From assembly GCF_022581195.2 (NCBI RefSeq), contig NC_061460.1, forward strand, positions 11,133,501-11,197,500: 64,000 nt of DNA, written 5' to 3'. This document shows positions 9,703-20,400 of the stretch, in pieces. The stretch's first letter is position 1; every line of letters begins with the position of its first letter. Source of the stretch: Helicoverpa zea. Its lineage: Eukaryota > Arthropoda > Insecta > Lepidoptera > Noctuidae. The notes below the pieces were generated by a model, which saw nothing but the letters and a program-made list of their open reading frames with translations, made no database searches and was not told the origin of the DNA. A program made the position numbers and the translations under genes.

Positions 9703-12547
9703 GTCTAGGCCACGCATGTATAGTGCGCAGGTATTATGAACTGCTGTAAAATATATAGTTTTGTGAGGTAATAGAAAGAAATTCTAACGATTGACAGCCG
9801 TCAGAATCGACTGACCATAACGTTTGGTGCGCTAATGTGAAAAGCTAAAAAGGAAAATCAAAAAAACCTCGCACATTTTCCATTACAGGATCATCCGTTA
9901 ACTCCAAAACTCTTCCATCACGTAACGTAATAATACTGCAAAAAAGCAACAGCAGTTGCCGATAGCAACAGCACGATAGCAATGAGTATGGCTCCACCGC
10001 AAGGTCGCACCGTGGGAGGCTGATTTACATTCAATCGCCGCGGATCCGCAACGCTCGCTGGTGATAAACTTATAGACGAAAAACTGCACCAGAAAGTGTT
10101 CGGTGTTTGAAATTATGTTGGTGCTTTTGTTTTTTAAAAAGTTAAGCCCAGAATTATCTTCATTATTTCGCAATAATTAACTATCATTTTATGAAGTTTT
10201 CAAGAAACTTGCTTGGCATACAACGATAGGACAAAGTTGTAAATGCAATTAAAGAATTTAAAACACATTATGTATACAACTTTATAGTCTACGGTGGCTA
10301 CGACATATTTAAATCAGAATGTTATTTTCAGCGTTAAACTAAATTATGACAGTAAAGCTTCCAATAGAACTCAATATGAAAAGACAGTCAAAAAACAACA
10401 TACATCATATTCAAATTAAGAACACAGTATCTATAATATACTGCAATAATGTGATCCATAAACAATTGCTACCGCCAAGAATTCTATTCACGACTAAAGT
10501 TTCCCATTCATCATACTACTTTCCTGTCCCCAGGCAACCCCTATCCATTGAATCGTCCATTTTGCATGAATTATCATACAATTAGCCGTCAGAAGCACCG
10601 CGACTATACCCGTCATTGTTAACTGGGTTTTAATCAGTGTTAGAGATTTATGCGTTCGCGCAGTCAGGTGAGTTAGAGCGAGCCGCGGGCAGTTGTCGCC
10701 AATGATTAAGAGGGGCTCTGGTGGCCGAATATGGATTTGTATTGGGATTTTATTGTAGTATTAGATGGGTTATTAGGTTAGTAATGTGTTAGTCAGGTGC
10801 GGTCTTGTGGCGTTAGTTTGTGGATAGATAGCCATCCATTTCAGTTTGGGTCCAGTTTGTTAACGTCTTGTGATTCTGGAAGACTTTCATTCATGCATAT
10901 TTTTGTCTAAGAAAGCCAGCCTTATTGAAAGGTATACTATCCAGTGCAAACTTGTCATTAAGAGGGATGTGATGTGACAGGTCTGTATGTAATATCGTTT
11001 AGTAACTAAACTTCATCGGATAAGAATGAACATAACGAACATACGTAACGAAGTGCTAAATAGTTTTTGACTAAAAACCTACCAAAATCATTTAAAGTAA
11101 TCTAGGATTAATTGCATTGAACAAAGTTAATCTAACTCTATAAACTGCAATTGCTGCAAGTAAAATAACAAATAGCGGTTGGTAAGATCTAATATACACA
11201 GCACACATTTAGGCAGCTGATAATTTGATGGGAGATGGATGGTGTTGCGCACATTAAACGATCAGACCAACTAAAAAGTTTGATAGGCTTTACTACTGCC
11301 TTCGAAATAGACAGCCAATCGGGTCAACTATAGGCATTTAACTTAAATTCGGCTTAGTTAATTTTATTTTTATCCGGTTTAGTCTGTACCAAACTATCCA
11401 GTCACCCAATGCAACAAAATATCAGTACAAAAATCTTAGTTGGCACAGTTTATTAGCTATCTGTGTATTAGCTTCGTGATCTGCCACGGGACAGACTATA
11501 ACTAATGTAATAATCTAGATTCACTGGGCGTAGTAATTAAATACGGCTATAAACAAGCAGTGCGCCCCCGGCAGAGAGAATCTCACGACTGGCCACGAGG
11601 ATAGACGAGGGGAAGACAGTAGGGAAACTGTGGTAAGACTTTGACGTAGCTTTCGGAGCTAACTTTGGGAGAGTACAGGGGGTAGGCTGGATATATCTTT
11701 GAGGCATCTAAGTATTTCAGTTTCTTTATTGTTTTTTTTCATACAAGTCGAAGATGCAGCGCCAAACATTATATAAATTAACAGCAACATATTGAAATTA
11801 GGTGTACCAATTACTTCCAATGTAGGTTTTCGGAAGGCAATGAATGGTTTTTGCTTTTGCGCAACTCAGATCTATTTATTATATTGGAACAATATTTACT
11901 TTAAGGGATTGAAACATGCCATCAAAACATTAACTCAAGGAATCCTAGTGCGAGGTTAGATCAACTGTCACATAATATGTATTGTAAACCAATTTTTTGC
12001 TTCAATACAGACTTATTCTTAATGCTAAAAAGTTTATCAGCACCCGCTATTTCAAAGACATAACCAACTCGCTCTACTGTTAGTACTCCACTATATCTTA
12101 AGGCTCGACATACATTACGCCAACAAGTAGATATCATGGGCCAAGTCCCAAGGGTGTGAGGAGTCCTCGTAAATAGCTCGTCAGCATATTACAACCAAAT
12201 GAAAGGACAAGGAAGTACTTCAAATGTAGTGTGACGGTTAATGGCCGTTTTATATCGAGGTTTGAAATATTCTTGATGTGGGTACCAGGTATAGATGATG
12301 TGAAAGTTATGCGTAACAGTTCTCATGACTCCTTTGACTACAAAGCTGGAGTTGGAAGTGACGGATGAGTTTTTAGTGGGTGAGAGTTTCATACAACCTC
12401 CTCGTTTTCTCTAATGCTGGTGGTATGCGGAGGCATTTTCTTCGTTTGACAGAGAAATGGTAGCAGGTATAGATGGATATTCTAGCAATGTGGAAGATGA
12501 AGTTATAAATATAAGATAATCCCTTTTGGTTGCGGGTTGGTGATTTC
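9703..12547. other. No supported gene; CpG-containing patches
   Basis: AT-rich DNA with two GC-richer patches, at about 9950-10075 and 10590-10740. The second holds an arthropod-type initiator word and a consensus splice donor (listed separately). Nothing else is recognisable. Confidence 0.45.
10590..10740 (+). promoter_or_regulatory. Possible start site with splice donor (weak)
   Basis: A GC-richer island in AT-rich DNA. TCAGT, the usual arthropod initiator word, occurs at 10634-10638. An ATG at 10650 follows, and a consensus 5' splice site CAG|GTGAGT has its break after 10667. An AGTCA word about 27 bases after the initiator resembles a downstream promoter element, but sits one base off the usual place. 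No TATA box is seen. These short words can occur by chance, so this is only a candidate for a first exon. Confidence 0.2.
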
Positions 12548-12672
12548 AGACTATATAGTCCAGGTTTCCTCAATATGCAAGCAAGCAAACAAGCGTGGTG
12601 ATTAATGCTCAATCCTTCTCCGTGTGAGAGGAGGCCTGTGCCCAACAGTGGGACGATAAAAAGGCTGTAACT
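12548..12672 (+). mobile_element. Retroposon 3' tail (GTGTGAGAGGAGGCCT family), better copy
   Basis: Contains AGCAAACAAGCGTGGTGATT, CTCAATCCTTCTCCGTGTGA and AGGAGGCCTGTGCCCA, followed by GTGGGACGATAAAAAGGCTG. I recognise this 3' terminal block from noctuid genomes. It is the second copy of the family in the window (see 6520-6736), in the same orientation. No poly(A) or clear target duplication. The 5' boundary is uncertain; the upstream 350 bp may also belong to it. Confidence 0.7.
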
Positions 12673-13793
12673 GTAGTCCTTTCTGGTTACTTTCGTAATG
12701 CACTGTCTACTCTAGAGTTTAACCAGAGTAAAAAATAAATAAAAAGGAATATAACAACCTAGCACAGTCATGTAACCATACCAAAATATCAATCATGTTA
12801 TACAAAAAACTGTCATCATTAAAGCATTCTAGATATTCTAAGAACTTCATTTTAACATCAATAGTCCAGCTTGAATAAAGCTCAAGTTTACAAAGCTATC
12901 AAAAGCCACGAATTAACTATCAAAAGCTTTCAGCTCTAGTGGTCAGACAAAAAACAAAAGACACAGGAAATAATTTCATAAAAAGTGCAACCAACAATAT
13001 TTTAGCAGTATCAAAAAGAAAAAGGTAGGTGGCAAACAATTCGAAACACCCATTTAAATTTCAATGAATCCAATGTAATATATCAATTAATCCGTTAAGC
13101 AAGTTACCACTTATTGCAGTACCTACAATAAAGAACTGTTATTATAATAAGTGCCAATTATTGGGCTGTTATTAAACAATTTAACAATTATAAATGCATT
13201 ACAGTAATATTTATTGGGAGGTAACAAATTGTACGATACAAATTTCCCGTCAGAGTTCACTAAGTTTTAATTTGTTTGGCTAGACGTTTTTGCATCGAAT
13301 TATTATAAATCTTAATGTTTGTTACAGTTTATATTGGTTGGTTATTAAATTAGAGAGTCAGCAAAAAGTTTGACTAATGCTAAGAGTATTTCAATCTGTG
13401 TTTGTTTGGTTAAAGCGTCGTATGTTGAACCTAGATATAAATCAAAAAGACACAAAATAAATAAATGTATTTTTTCCTGTTGATAAGGCTTACAAAAACA
13501 CTGAAACCCATGATATTATTGAGTACATAATGTGAATCCGATCACTGAGTAGGCACCTATCCTCTTTCCTTCATGCGTATTTTGTAGTAGGTAATTGTAA
13601 AACGAAGTATTTTGTAGTAACTAATTAATGGTAGGTACGTGATAAGGTCTAATCGATGAAATAACAAGGGCTACTTTGGTAATGGATATATTTGAATTTT
13701 ATCTGTTAAAATCATTATCTTCCCAGAAGTACTTGCAACATCAAAATACATATGAATAAGGCTATCTACATCTACAGAGCCTAACAGAAAGAC
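12673..13793. other. No gene seen
   Basis: AT-rich sequence without recognisable genes or repeats. Confidence 0.6.
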
Positions 13794-13808
13794 TAAAATA
13801 GGCAACAT

Positions 13809-14073
13809 CATCATCCTCCGAGCCTTTTTCCCAACTACGTTGGGGTCGACTTCCAGTCTAACCAGATTCAGCTGAGTACCAGTGCTTTACAAGAAGCGAC
13901 TGCCTATCTGACCTCCTCAAACCAGTTTCCCGGGCAACCCGATACCCCTTGGTTAGACTGGTGTCAGACTTACTGGCTTTGACTACCCGTAACGACTGCC
14001 AAGGATGTTCAATGACAGCCGGGACCTACAGTTTAACGTGCCATCCGAAACACAGCCAATGGTGTATAAGATA
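13809..14073 (-). mobile_element. 5'-truncated SINE with 15-bp target duplication
   Basis: Same family as 867-1253 and the same orientation, with the GATGATG tail at 13809. The copy ends at 14073, before the tRNA-like A and B boxes. The duplication TAAAATAGGCAACAT is perfect at 13794-13808 and 14074-14088, so the truncation happened during insertion (incomplete reverse transcription) and not by later deletion. Lacking an internal promoter, this copy cannot be a source element. Confidence 0.93.
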
Positions 14074-14563
14074 TAAAATAGGCAACATAACCGCACAATT
14101 TCCAAGTAAAAACACAATTTTTAACCAGTTCAGCGGATAACTGGATAGGAAAATATCTCAACGACAGACCAGCCATCTATTAGTACATAGCCACAGCCCT
14201 AGGGCTTCAGAAACTAAAGTAAACAGACTAACAACCATTAACTTTAATTATGTACAGAAACATGACTTATGTAATATTTATGCTTTGAGAATATTTTAAG
14301 TATTGCAACCCTCGGGATATGGCCATTTGTAATCGTTGGATTAAAAGATTGTTGGCATAAAGTAATAAGGAGTATGGTGATTGAGTTAGTTGAGAAAAGT
14401 TGAATTTTATTTTACTTGGGTGATTTATTAGAAAACGATTTAAACAACTGTTATTACTAATCTTGACTAGATTAGTCAAAGTATGTTTTATCCACGGTTT
14501 ATCAAAGTAAAAATACATTTGACATAGTGTGGCATTCAAAGGAGCTCAGGCTATTTGTGCTTT

Positions 14564-14625
14564 GTGATTCCAAATTAAATTATAATTTTCCTTTCTTCTG
14601 AAAAGGAATTATAATTTAACGATCA
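14564..14625. repeat. Long imperfect hairpin
   Basis: Left arm TAAATTATAATTTTCCTTTC (14576-14595) pairs with the right arm at 14600-14618 with one indel across a short TTCT loop. Outer bases GTGAT (about 14564) and ATCAC (about 14621) also pair. It could be a tiny foldback element or a stem-loop transcript; expression is unknown. Confidence 0.6.
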
Positions 14626-15831
14626 CAACAATGTGTAGCTTTATTATTTCCTTGAATACGTCTTTGAAGGGATAACGATACAACCGTAAATATTTTTTAA
14701 GTATTTTATTTTTCGTTGAGCAGTTAATATTTTTTCTCTCCCCGCCATCGCGATATGTCAATAACAAAACATTTTCTTCAACGATTAACTACCAACGAAC
14801 TATTATTTTGTGGAAACATTTCCAAACAATTTATTGCTTTGTTCCCAGAAAACATTTATTTAAAGCTTATGCCGCTTTAATAAGGATATTTAAAAGCGTA
14901 AGGGATGAAAAAAAATGCAACTATTGTTCCCTTAACAGTCATTGTTTATGGTTTAAGCCCGGCTTGTTGACAAAGTTGCCATCATAAAAAAATATAATGT
15001 GTTCTCTATAACTATAAAAGCCATTTATCTTTTGTAGGATCAGACTTGGGATCATAACTTAGTGTTTGAGCAAGTTAATTAACAGTTCTTTAGTAATTAA
15101 CGCGTGTTCTCTGAATTGAAGAACTTCGTCTAATTGATCATAAAAAATAGGCTGGTGATAGGCCTTTTGAATTATTTATAATATGAAATTAGACATAATT
15201 TATGCAATCCACAAACGGCTTAAGTAAACATGATGAAAGGCTGCCCATGTTGCTTTAAATTAAGAAGTCCATTGTTTATTTGTAAAAATAGAAAAAAAAG
15301 GGAATAAAGGGGAAAAAAGGCAGTCAAATGCTTATATAAACGTTCCTAGAGATTTTGAATGTTTTTTAGCCTTGGTAATTTGCAAAGGCCCAGTAACGTA
15401 GCAGGTACAACGCCGTCTATCATTGTCTTGGAAACTATTTTTTTATTCTGAAAAAAAAAACTCTCATTGCATATGGTTGAGTAGCCAATTACAAAAAGAA
15501 GGTTTGTTATCTTTATCAAAACTCTGTGATGTTTTTAATTCGGCAGCACGGTACCTAAAATGTTGTTTTCAAATTACTGATCCGTGTCTAGTTGGTTCAG
15601 TCTAGAATGTGTAATGTGAGACAGACTCAAAAACATAGGGCGATTTCGTTGATGGGATTACCAAACAGATGTACACATGGCCCTTTGCAATAATGAATGC
15701 ATATTTATAAGATGGAATTTTAATGCAATTGTTTTTACAAAAATAAAATGATAAACGCCCAGCCATGTGTCAAATAATTGCATATTTAATAAAAATTGTC
15801 TATGGACACGTCTTCCTAGAATTGCTGTCAC
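14626..15831. other. No gene seen
   Basis: AT-rich, with many short A and T runs; nothing recognisable before the PIF/Harbinger-type element. Confidence 0.6.
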
Positions 15832-15834
15832 TTA

Positions 15835-16735
15835 GGCCGGCAGCACACATCCGGTTTCCTGATCCGGTTTCCTGATCAGGAATCCTGATTCGGAAACCGG
15901 AATGCTCTTTTTTCATACAAAATGTTCACAAGAGCGCACACGTTCTTACTTTTTCCGGACGGGAAAAAACCTGACATTCGGTTTAAAATTTCCTCCGTGC
16001 GTTCGGGTACTCAGAACGGAATAAAACCTGATGACGTCATTCCGAACGCAGCGTTCGCGAACAAATTGGGTCGACCGCCGCACACATACGGAAATTTTCA
16101 TTCTGAATCAAGGTAGTAGCCCTGTTCCGAATGGACGTGTATCAGAGCATTCAGAGCCCGCCTGTGACTGGCTTTTTATATATGTTTATATTTTTGTATA
16201 AAATATTATTTAAAAAAAACTGTTTATTGAACAATTAACAAACGTACACATATTTACATAAATAAACACCCAAAAATAATGAGTTTTTTTTATTTCTCTC
16301 ATATCTATGCCTTTATAATAATAATAATCAATTTTTATTCAGATAATGCAATCCATTATTGTTAGTAAAGACATTTATGAAGTTCATCAAAGGATTTAAT
16401 GGACTTTCTATAATACTTAATAAATAATTCTTCTGGGTATACTCGTAATTTAGCTGTTTTAACATAGAATTGACTTTCGGATAATCTTTGAGCATTCGAC
16501 GGGTGTACCCAGTAACGTCGTTTCCTCTTTTTCTTGTTTAGCGCCAGTAAAAGTGCAACAGCAATCAATTCGTCATAGTCCATGATGTCGTGCCTTCAAT
16601 ATGGTTATTCTTTACGTACTGGCCATGTAAATTCCGAATGAAAAAAACCGAATGTGTGCGCTAGTGACACGGAATCCCGAATCTTAATTCCTGATCAGGA
16701 AACCGTGTCCGGAAACCGGATGTGTGCTGCCGGCC
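15835..16735 (-). mobile_element. Non-autonomous PIF/Harbinger-type DNA transposon
   Basis: A 901-bp element bounded by TTA at 15832-15834 and 16736-16738, the 3-bp target duplication typical of PIF/Harbinger. The terminal inverted repeats match perfectly for 25 bp (first 20: GGCCGGCAGCACACATCCGG). They continue as an imperfect repeat to about 59 bp that includes the palindrome CCTGATCAGG. The word GCACACAT(C/A/T)CGG occurs four times, two per strand (15843, 16080, 16648, 16716). The only coding relic is a transposase N-terminus on the minus strand; the DDE nuclease domain and the usual second Myb-like protein are absent. It would need enzymes supplied in trans. Confidence 0.9.
16362..16583 (-). 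pseudogene. N-terminal piece of a HARBI1-like transposase
   Basis: A 73-residue frame starting at an ATG inside the PIF/Harbinger-type element. It begins MDYDELIAVALLLAL. A basic run KKKRKRR (17-23) overlaps RRYWVHP (22-28), the conserved arginine-tryptophan-proline segment near the start of HARBI1/PIF nucleases. It ends with a FIKYYRKSIKSFDEL-type helix (54-68), again typical just before the nuclease fold. Family members are about 350-400 residues long, so only the first fifth is present and no DDE residue is encoded. The stop TAA (16362-16364) is followed by AATAAA-type words. The similarity is read by eye. It is either a deletion derivative of an autonomous copy or a first exon whose downstream exons were lost. 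Confidence 0.75.
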
Positions 16736-16738
16736 TTA

Positions 16739-17245
16739 AATGGCCGCCAAATACCTATAAACGGTTCGAAATTCAAAATACAATTAAAAAAAGGAAAACA
16801 CAAGTAATAAACGCTATTCTCAGGTCACGTTCCAACATTCCGTAGTAAAAAGTCGCATAATTATAACAAACTTACTACGTTAGCTAGTTAGCCTTATTAT
16901 AAAGCGTTCACTAGTTGTAATATCCTTATTTCCACGAAATAATACGTATTCAACGGTAGTATATAGTATTATAGTGCTTTTCAAAGCAAAAAGTGTGAAA
17001 TTATTGTATACTTATATGCGCTGAGTGGGTTCGCCAATTTGTACTCGTTAAAGAGGTAAAAAATATGCAAAAAATATATAAATCGCAATTTGATTTATGA
17101 AAAAAAGGCGTTAAGTGAGCGTAAATGATATTTGTGTTATCTATAGCCTGTAATTAATTACGTAAAGTCTGAAGGGAATGTTAATAAAGTACAACATAAG
17201 GTACCATAGTGCAGAGGCTCTCGATTTTTTTTGAATGAGATTAAG
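16739..17245. other. No gene seen
   Basis: AT-rich flank of the PIF/Harbinger-type element; nothing recognisable. Confidence 0.6.
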
Positions 17246-17442
17246 CCCCGGTTTCACTAGTTACCGGTGAAGTGTTAGTTGGCTATCTGGAACCTAACGC
17301 TATCTGCCAAATAAAGACTGCTTATAATTTCTGTCAAAGATGAAACTGTGATACAAAAAATTAAATTTTATCTCTCAGATAAGTTCCTGACAGCCTGACA
17401 GACTCTTTATCAGTAACCCGTTATACTGGCCATGAACATTTT
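17246..17442. mobile_element. Probable decayed MITE (AGCCCCGGTTTC family)
   Basis: The left end AGCCCCGGTTTCACTAGTTA is a MITE terminus that I recognise from Lepidoptera. The right part (about 17380-17430) is an imperfect reverse complement of the left arm: GGCTATCTGGAAC faces GTTCCTGACAGCC. Terminal bases on the right and the target duplication are not clear, so the element is old or partial. Confidence 0.5.
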
Positions 17443-20400
17443 ATGCTTGTGTATATTAATTATCATTTTTAATAAGTAACAATAAAAACTAACTACCTAC
17501 TATCCGTATATTGCGAGTTTCTCGTGCCATAACAAAGGGGGTTTTAATCCATCCAATTGATAAATTGGAAAGTATTTAAAACAACCATTAAAATACTGTA
17601 CAACCATCAAAACATTTTTATTATCGTTTTAGTTATTACAAAATAACGACGTGGCCACGACATTTACTAATTAAATTCCCTATGTGAACGGCGCTTAACA
17701 ACTAGCTGAGTACCCTAAAGACTTCAGCGGAGGAAATTGCAAAAAAATATATTAAACTTAATATCACATTTCTCGCACAACACTCCAAGTATTTATTAAG
17801 TAATCAACATTATCTAAATATAATTTAAATAACAGCTGACAAACTACTTGTATCTTACGATTGAACTTTGCCGAAAAGATACCTATTTGAGATAAGAACT
17901 ACATAAATTGCTATTAAAATTAGTTGTGCAACCGAGATCCGTATCGGTCCACTGCTTAAGTCTTTATAATTCTTAATTATTGCACTGGCAACACCGTTGG
18001 CGGTAAACTGTGGATCTTGCTACATTTTACTCTGTGGTCTAACGTCAAACGACCATAGATAATCTTGGCTCGTTTTACAAAATTTTACTAGCGAAGTAAA
18101 GTAATGATTAAGAAATTAGGATATAATTTATGGTGGTAACAAGTTGTTTGCTATGCTCAATTTATGTTTGCGTTTTAACTATTAGGTTTAGTTTTTAATG
18201 AGCTTCACAATATGCTTTAACGCATTTACATAGGTAAGCCAAGCTTTATAGTGGAAGGTACTTTTCAGACGTTTTATGACAGTGAGTTAATTTTTATAAA
18301 TAAAACATAATACCTTTTTATAATACGAGTATCTAATTATTTTTAGCAGTTAAGTAGGCTGGATTTCCTTAAAAAAACTATGTTCTTCTTTAATGAATTC
18401 TTAGATTTAGATTAAAAATGTCACATTTCTGTAAAGAATAGATCTATTTATCTTTTAGTGTCAGTTGCAAACAAAACGACACCCATATCAAAATATTTTT
18501 ACCTTACTAAACAAACAATTCATCACTTCATCGATTAATTGCGAAACGATTCGATTTCCGATAGACAGGCAAGTATTTTAATTAATAAATGAATGCGAAC
18601 AATTATAAGGTGTAATTGTACCGGCCCGGTTATCTGTCCAAGTTATGTTATATCGACTAATTGAATGTCTGAACGCAAGATCCGAGGTACGCAATGCGTG
18701 CTAGTGTGACCAAACGATCGGCGAGATTAGAGGGCCCGCGCAATATATTTTATCGATTTATCGATATAGTGGTAGCTAAACCGAAGTTAGGATTGTTTGG
18801 GTGTGTTCGTTATGGGACTACAGTAAATATCTGTGTTGTTGAATAGGACGAGGTCGAGGCGCGTTTTGGTATGCAGGTTGTGTCATATGCTTGTGTTATT
18901 GATGGAATTTATGAGGCATAATTTGCTTTCAACTGAATTGCATTTTAAATATTTACACCGCTAACTAAACTCACAGCGATGCTAACACATCTCTAAGAGA
19001 TAAAAACAAATTCCCAGCGAGTAAAATTCCCGATCTCAATTACGATAAAAAATACCGTACTACTTACAGCATAACAAATGGTGCCCCTACTTCGAGATGA
19101 CATACGACTATTTGAAGTTAACTTATAATCGGCCTTCATTCCACCTTGGCAGGGTAATGAGCAACTATTAGAGATTTCATCTTCTGCACTAACATCCCCG
19201 ATGGACTAAAAGATAATACGGACAAGTTAGCAAGCACTGAACTTCTTAATGAAAGCTGTATATTTCTATATTGGCAGGGTAATTATGGACAGAGATTAGC
19301 TATTACGTTGACAGATTTTATAAATGGTACGTTTATGTGTTTCTCTGGTAATACGGTATTGGTTAAAGCAATCATCATTCACTTGCAATGAATATAAACA
19401 GGGAGAAAAACTATAATTGAATAAGATTTAAGTGATAATGATACATAGTTTTCAATTGATGTAAAAGTCTGTATCCTTGGTCAAAGCTATGGTCAAACTT
19501 AAGTCGATAAATTAATGCAAAATCCAAAGCAGTGTCAAGTTTACCGTCTGCGTTTATCCAAATAGAGTTATGCATTGTTAATAGGATTACTCAGTCATCC
19601 ACAAAATATGTTGCCTGTGGAAATCACCGTGGATTGCTGTAGCAAGCAATCGGTATTATTGAAAATAAATTATAGCAACTTAGATAAGGTACTTCTTTCG
19701 AATTAATATTCTTTTATATTCCTCTAGAATTCATAATTAATTATTGAGATTTTATGCCACAGCTCATGTTGTGACCGTTTTCTAAAGTAGGTAGCTACCA
19801 AAGAAATTAAGAGAAAAGTTTCCCAGTTAAAGAAAATGTCTGGCCAGTCTAAACTAATAAACAGTAAAGAAAAGCCTTTTGAAAAACAGTTTACATGGAA
19901 ATGTAGTTAATAAGAGTGTTCATCTTAAGAACAGTAAAATGGCTTATTTTCAGAGCGAGCTACTTAATGATCGAGCGGCGAACATATCTAATTGTGTTCT
20001 CACTTGTCCGAATAAAATCCTATAATTTCGTCTCGGTATAAAATAGTATAATTTTATATGAGAAAGCTCTCATTTCGGTAGATGGGTCAATTTGGAGATC
20101 ACGTATCAGTAAATGATATGTTGTACCTCGCTTTTCTCTATCAGTAGTTGTTTGGACTGGTCTAAGATTTATCGACTTCTTGAACCAAATTGGTCTTTTG
20201 TACCAAACTAAATTACTTATTTATTTTTGTCAATCTTGCCACTGGAACATTGTTCACCAGTATCTAGTAATTTTTGAATGCATTCCAAGTTTTGTAATCC
20301 AGGTTTCAAGCTGGAAACCTCAAAATGCGAAAGTAACTCTGTCTGTCTACCTTTGCCGGCTTTCACGCAAAAAATACTGCCATTTTTACAATTTAAATTA

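Noticed and set aside
16031..16042. TGACGTCA CRE site inside the PIF/Harbinger-type element
   Set aside because: Single short palindrome inside a transposon; no reason to treat it as a host regulatory site.
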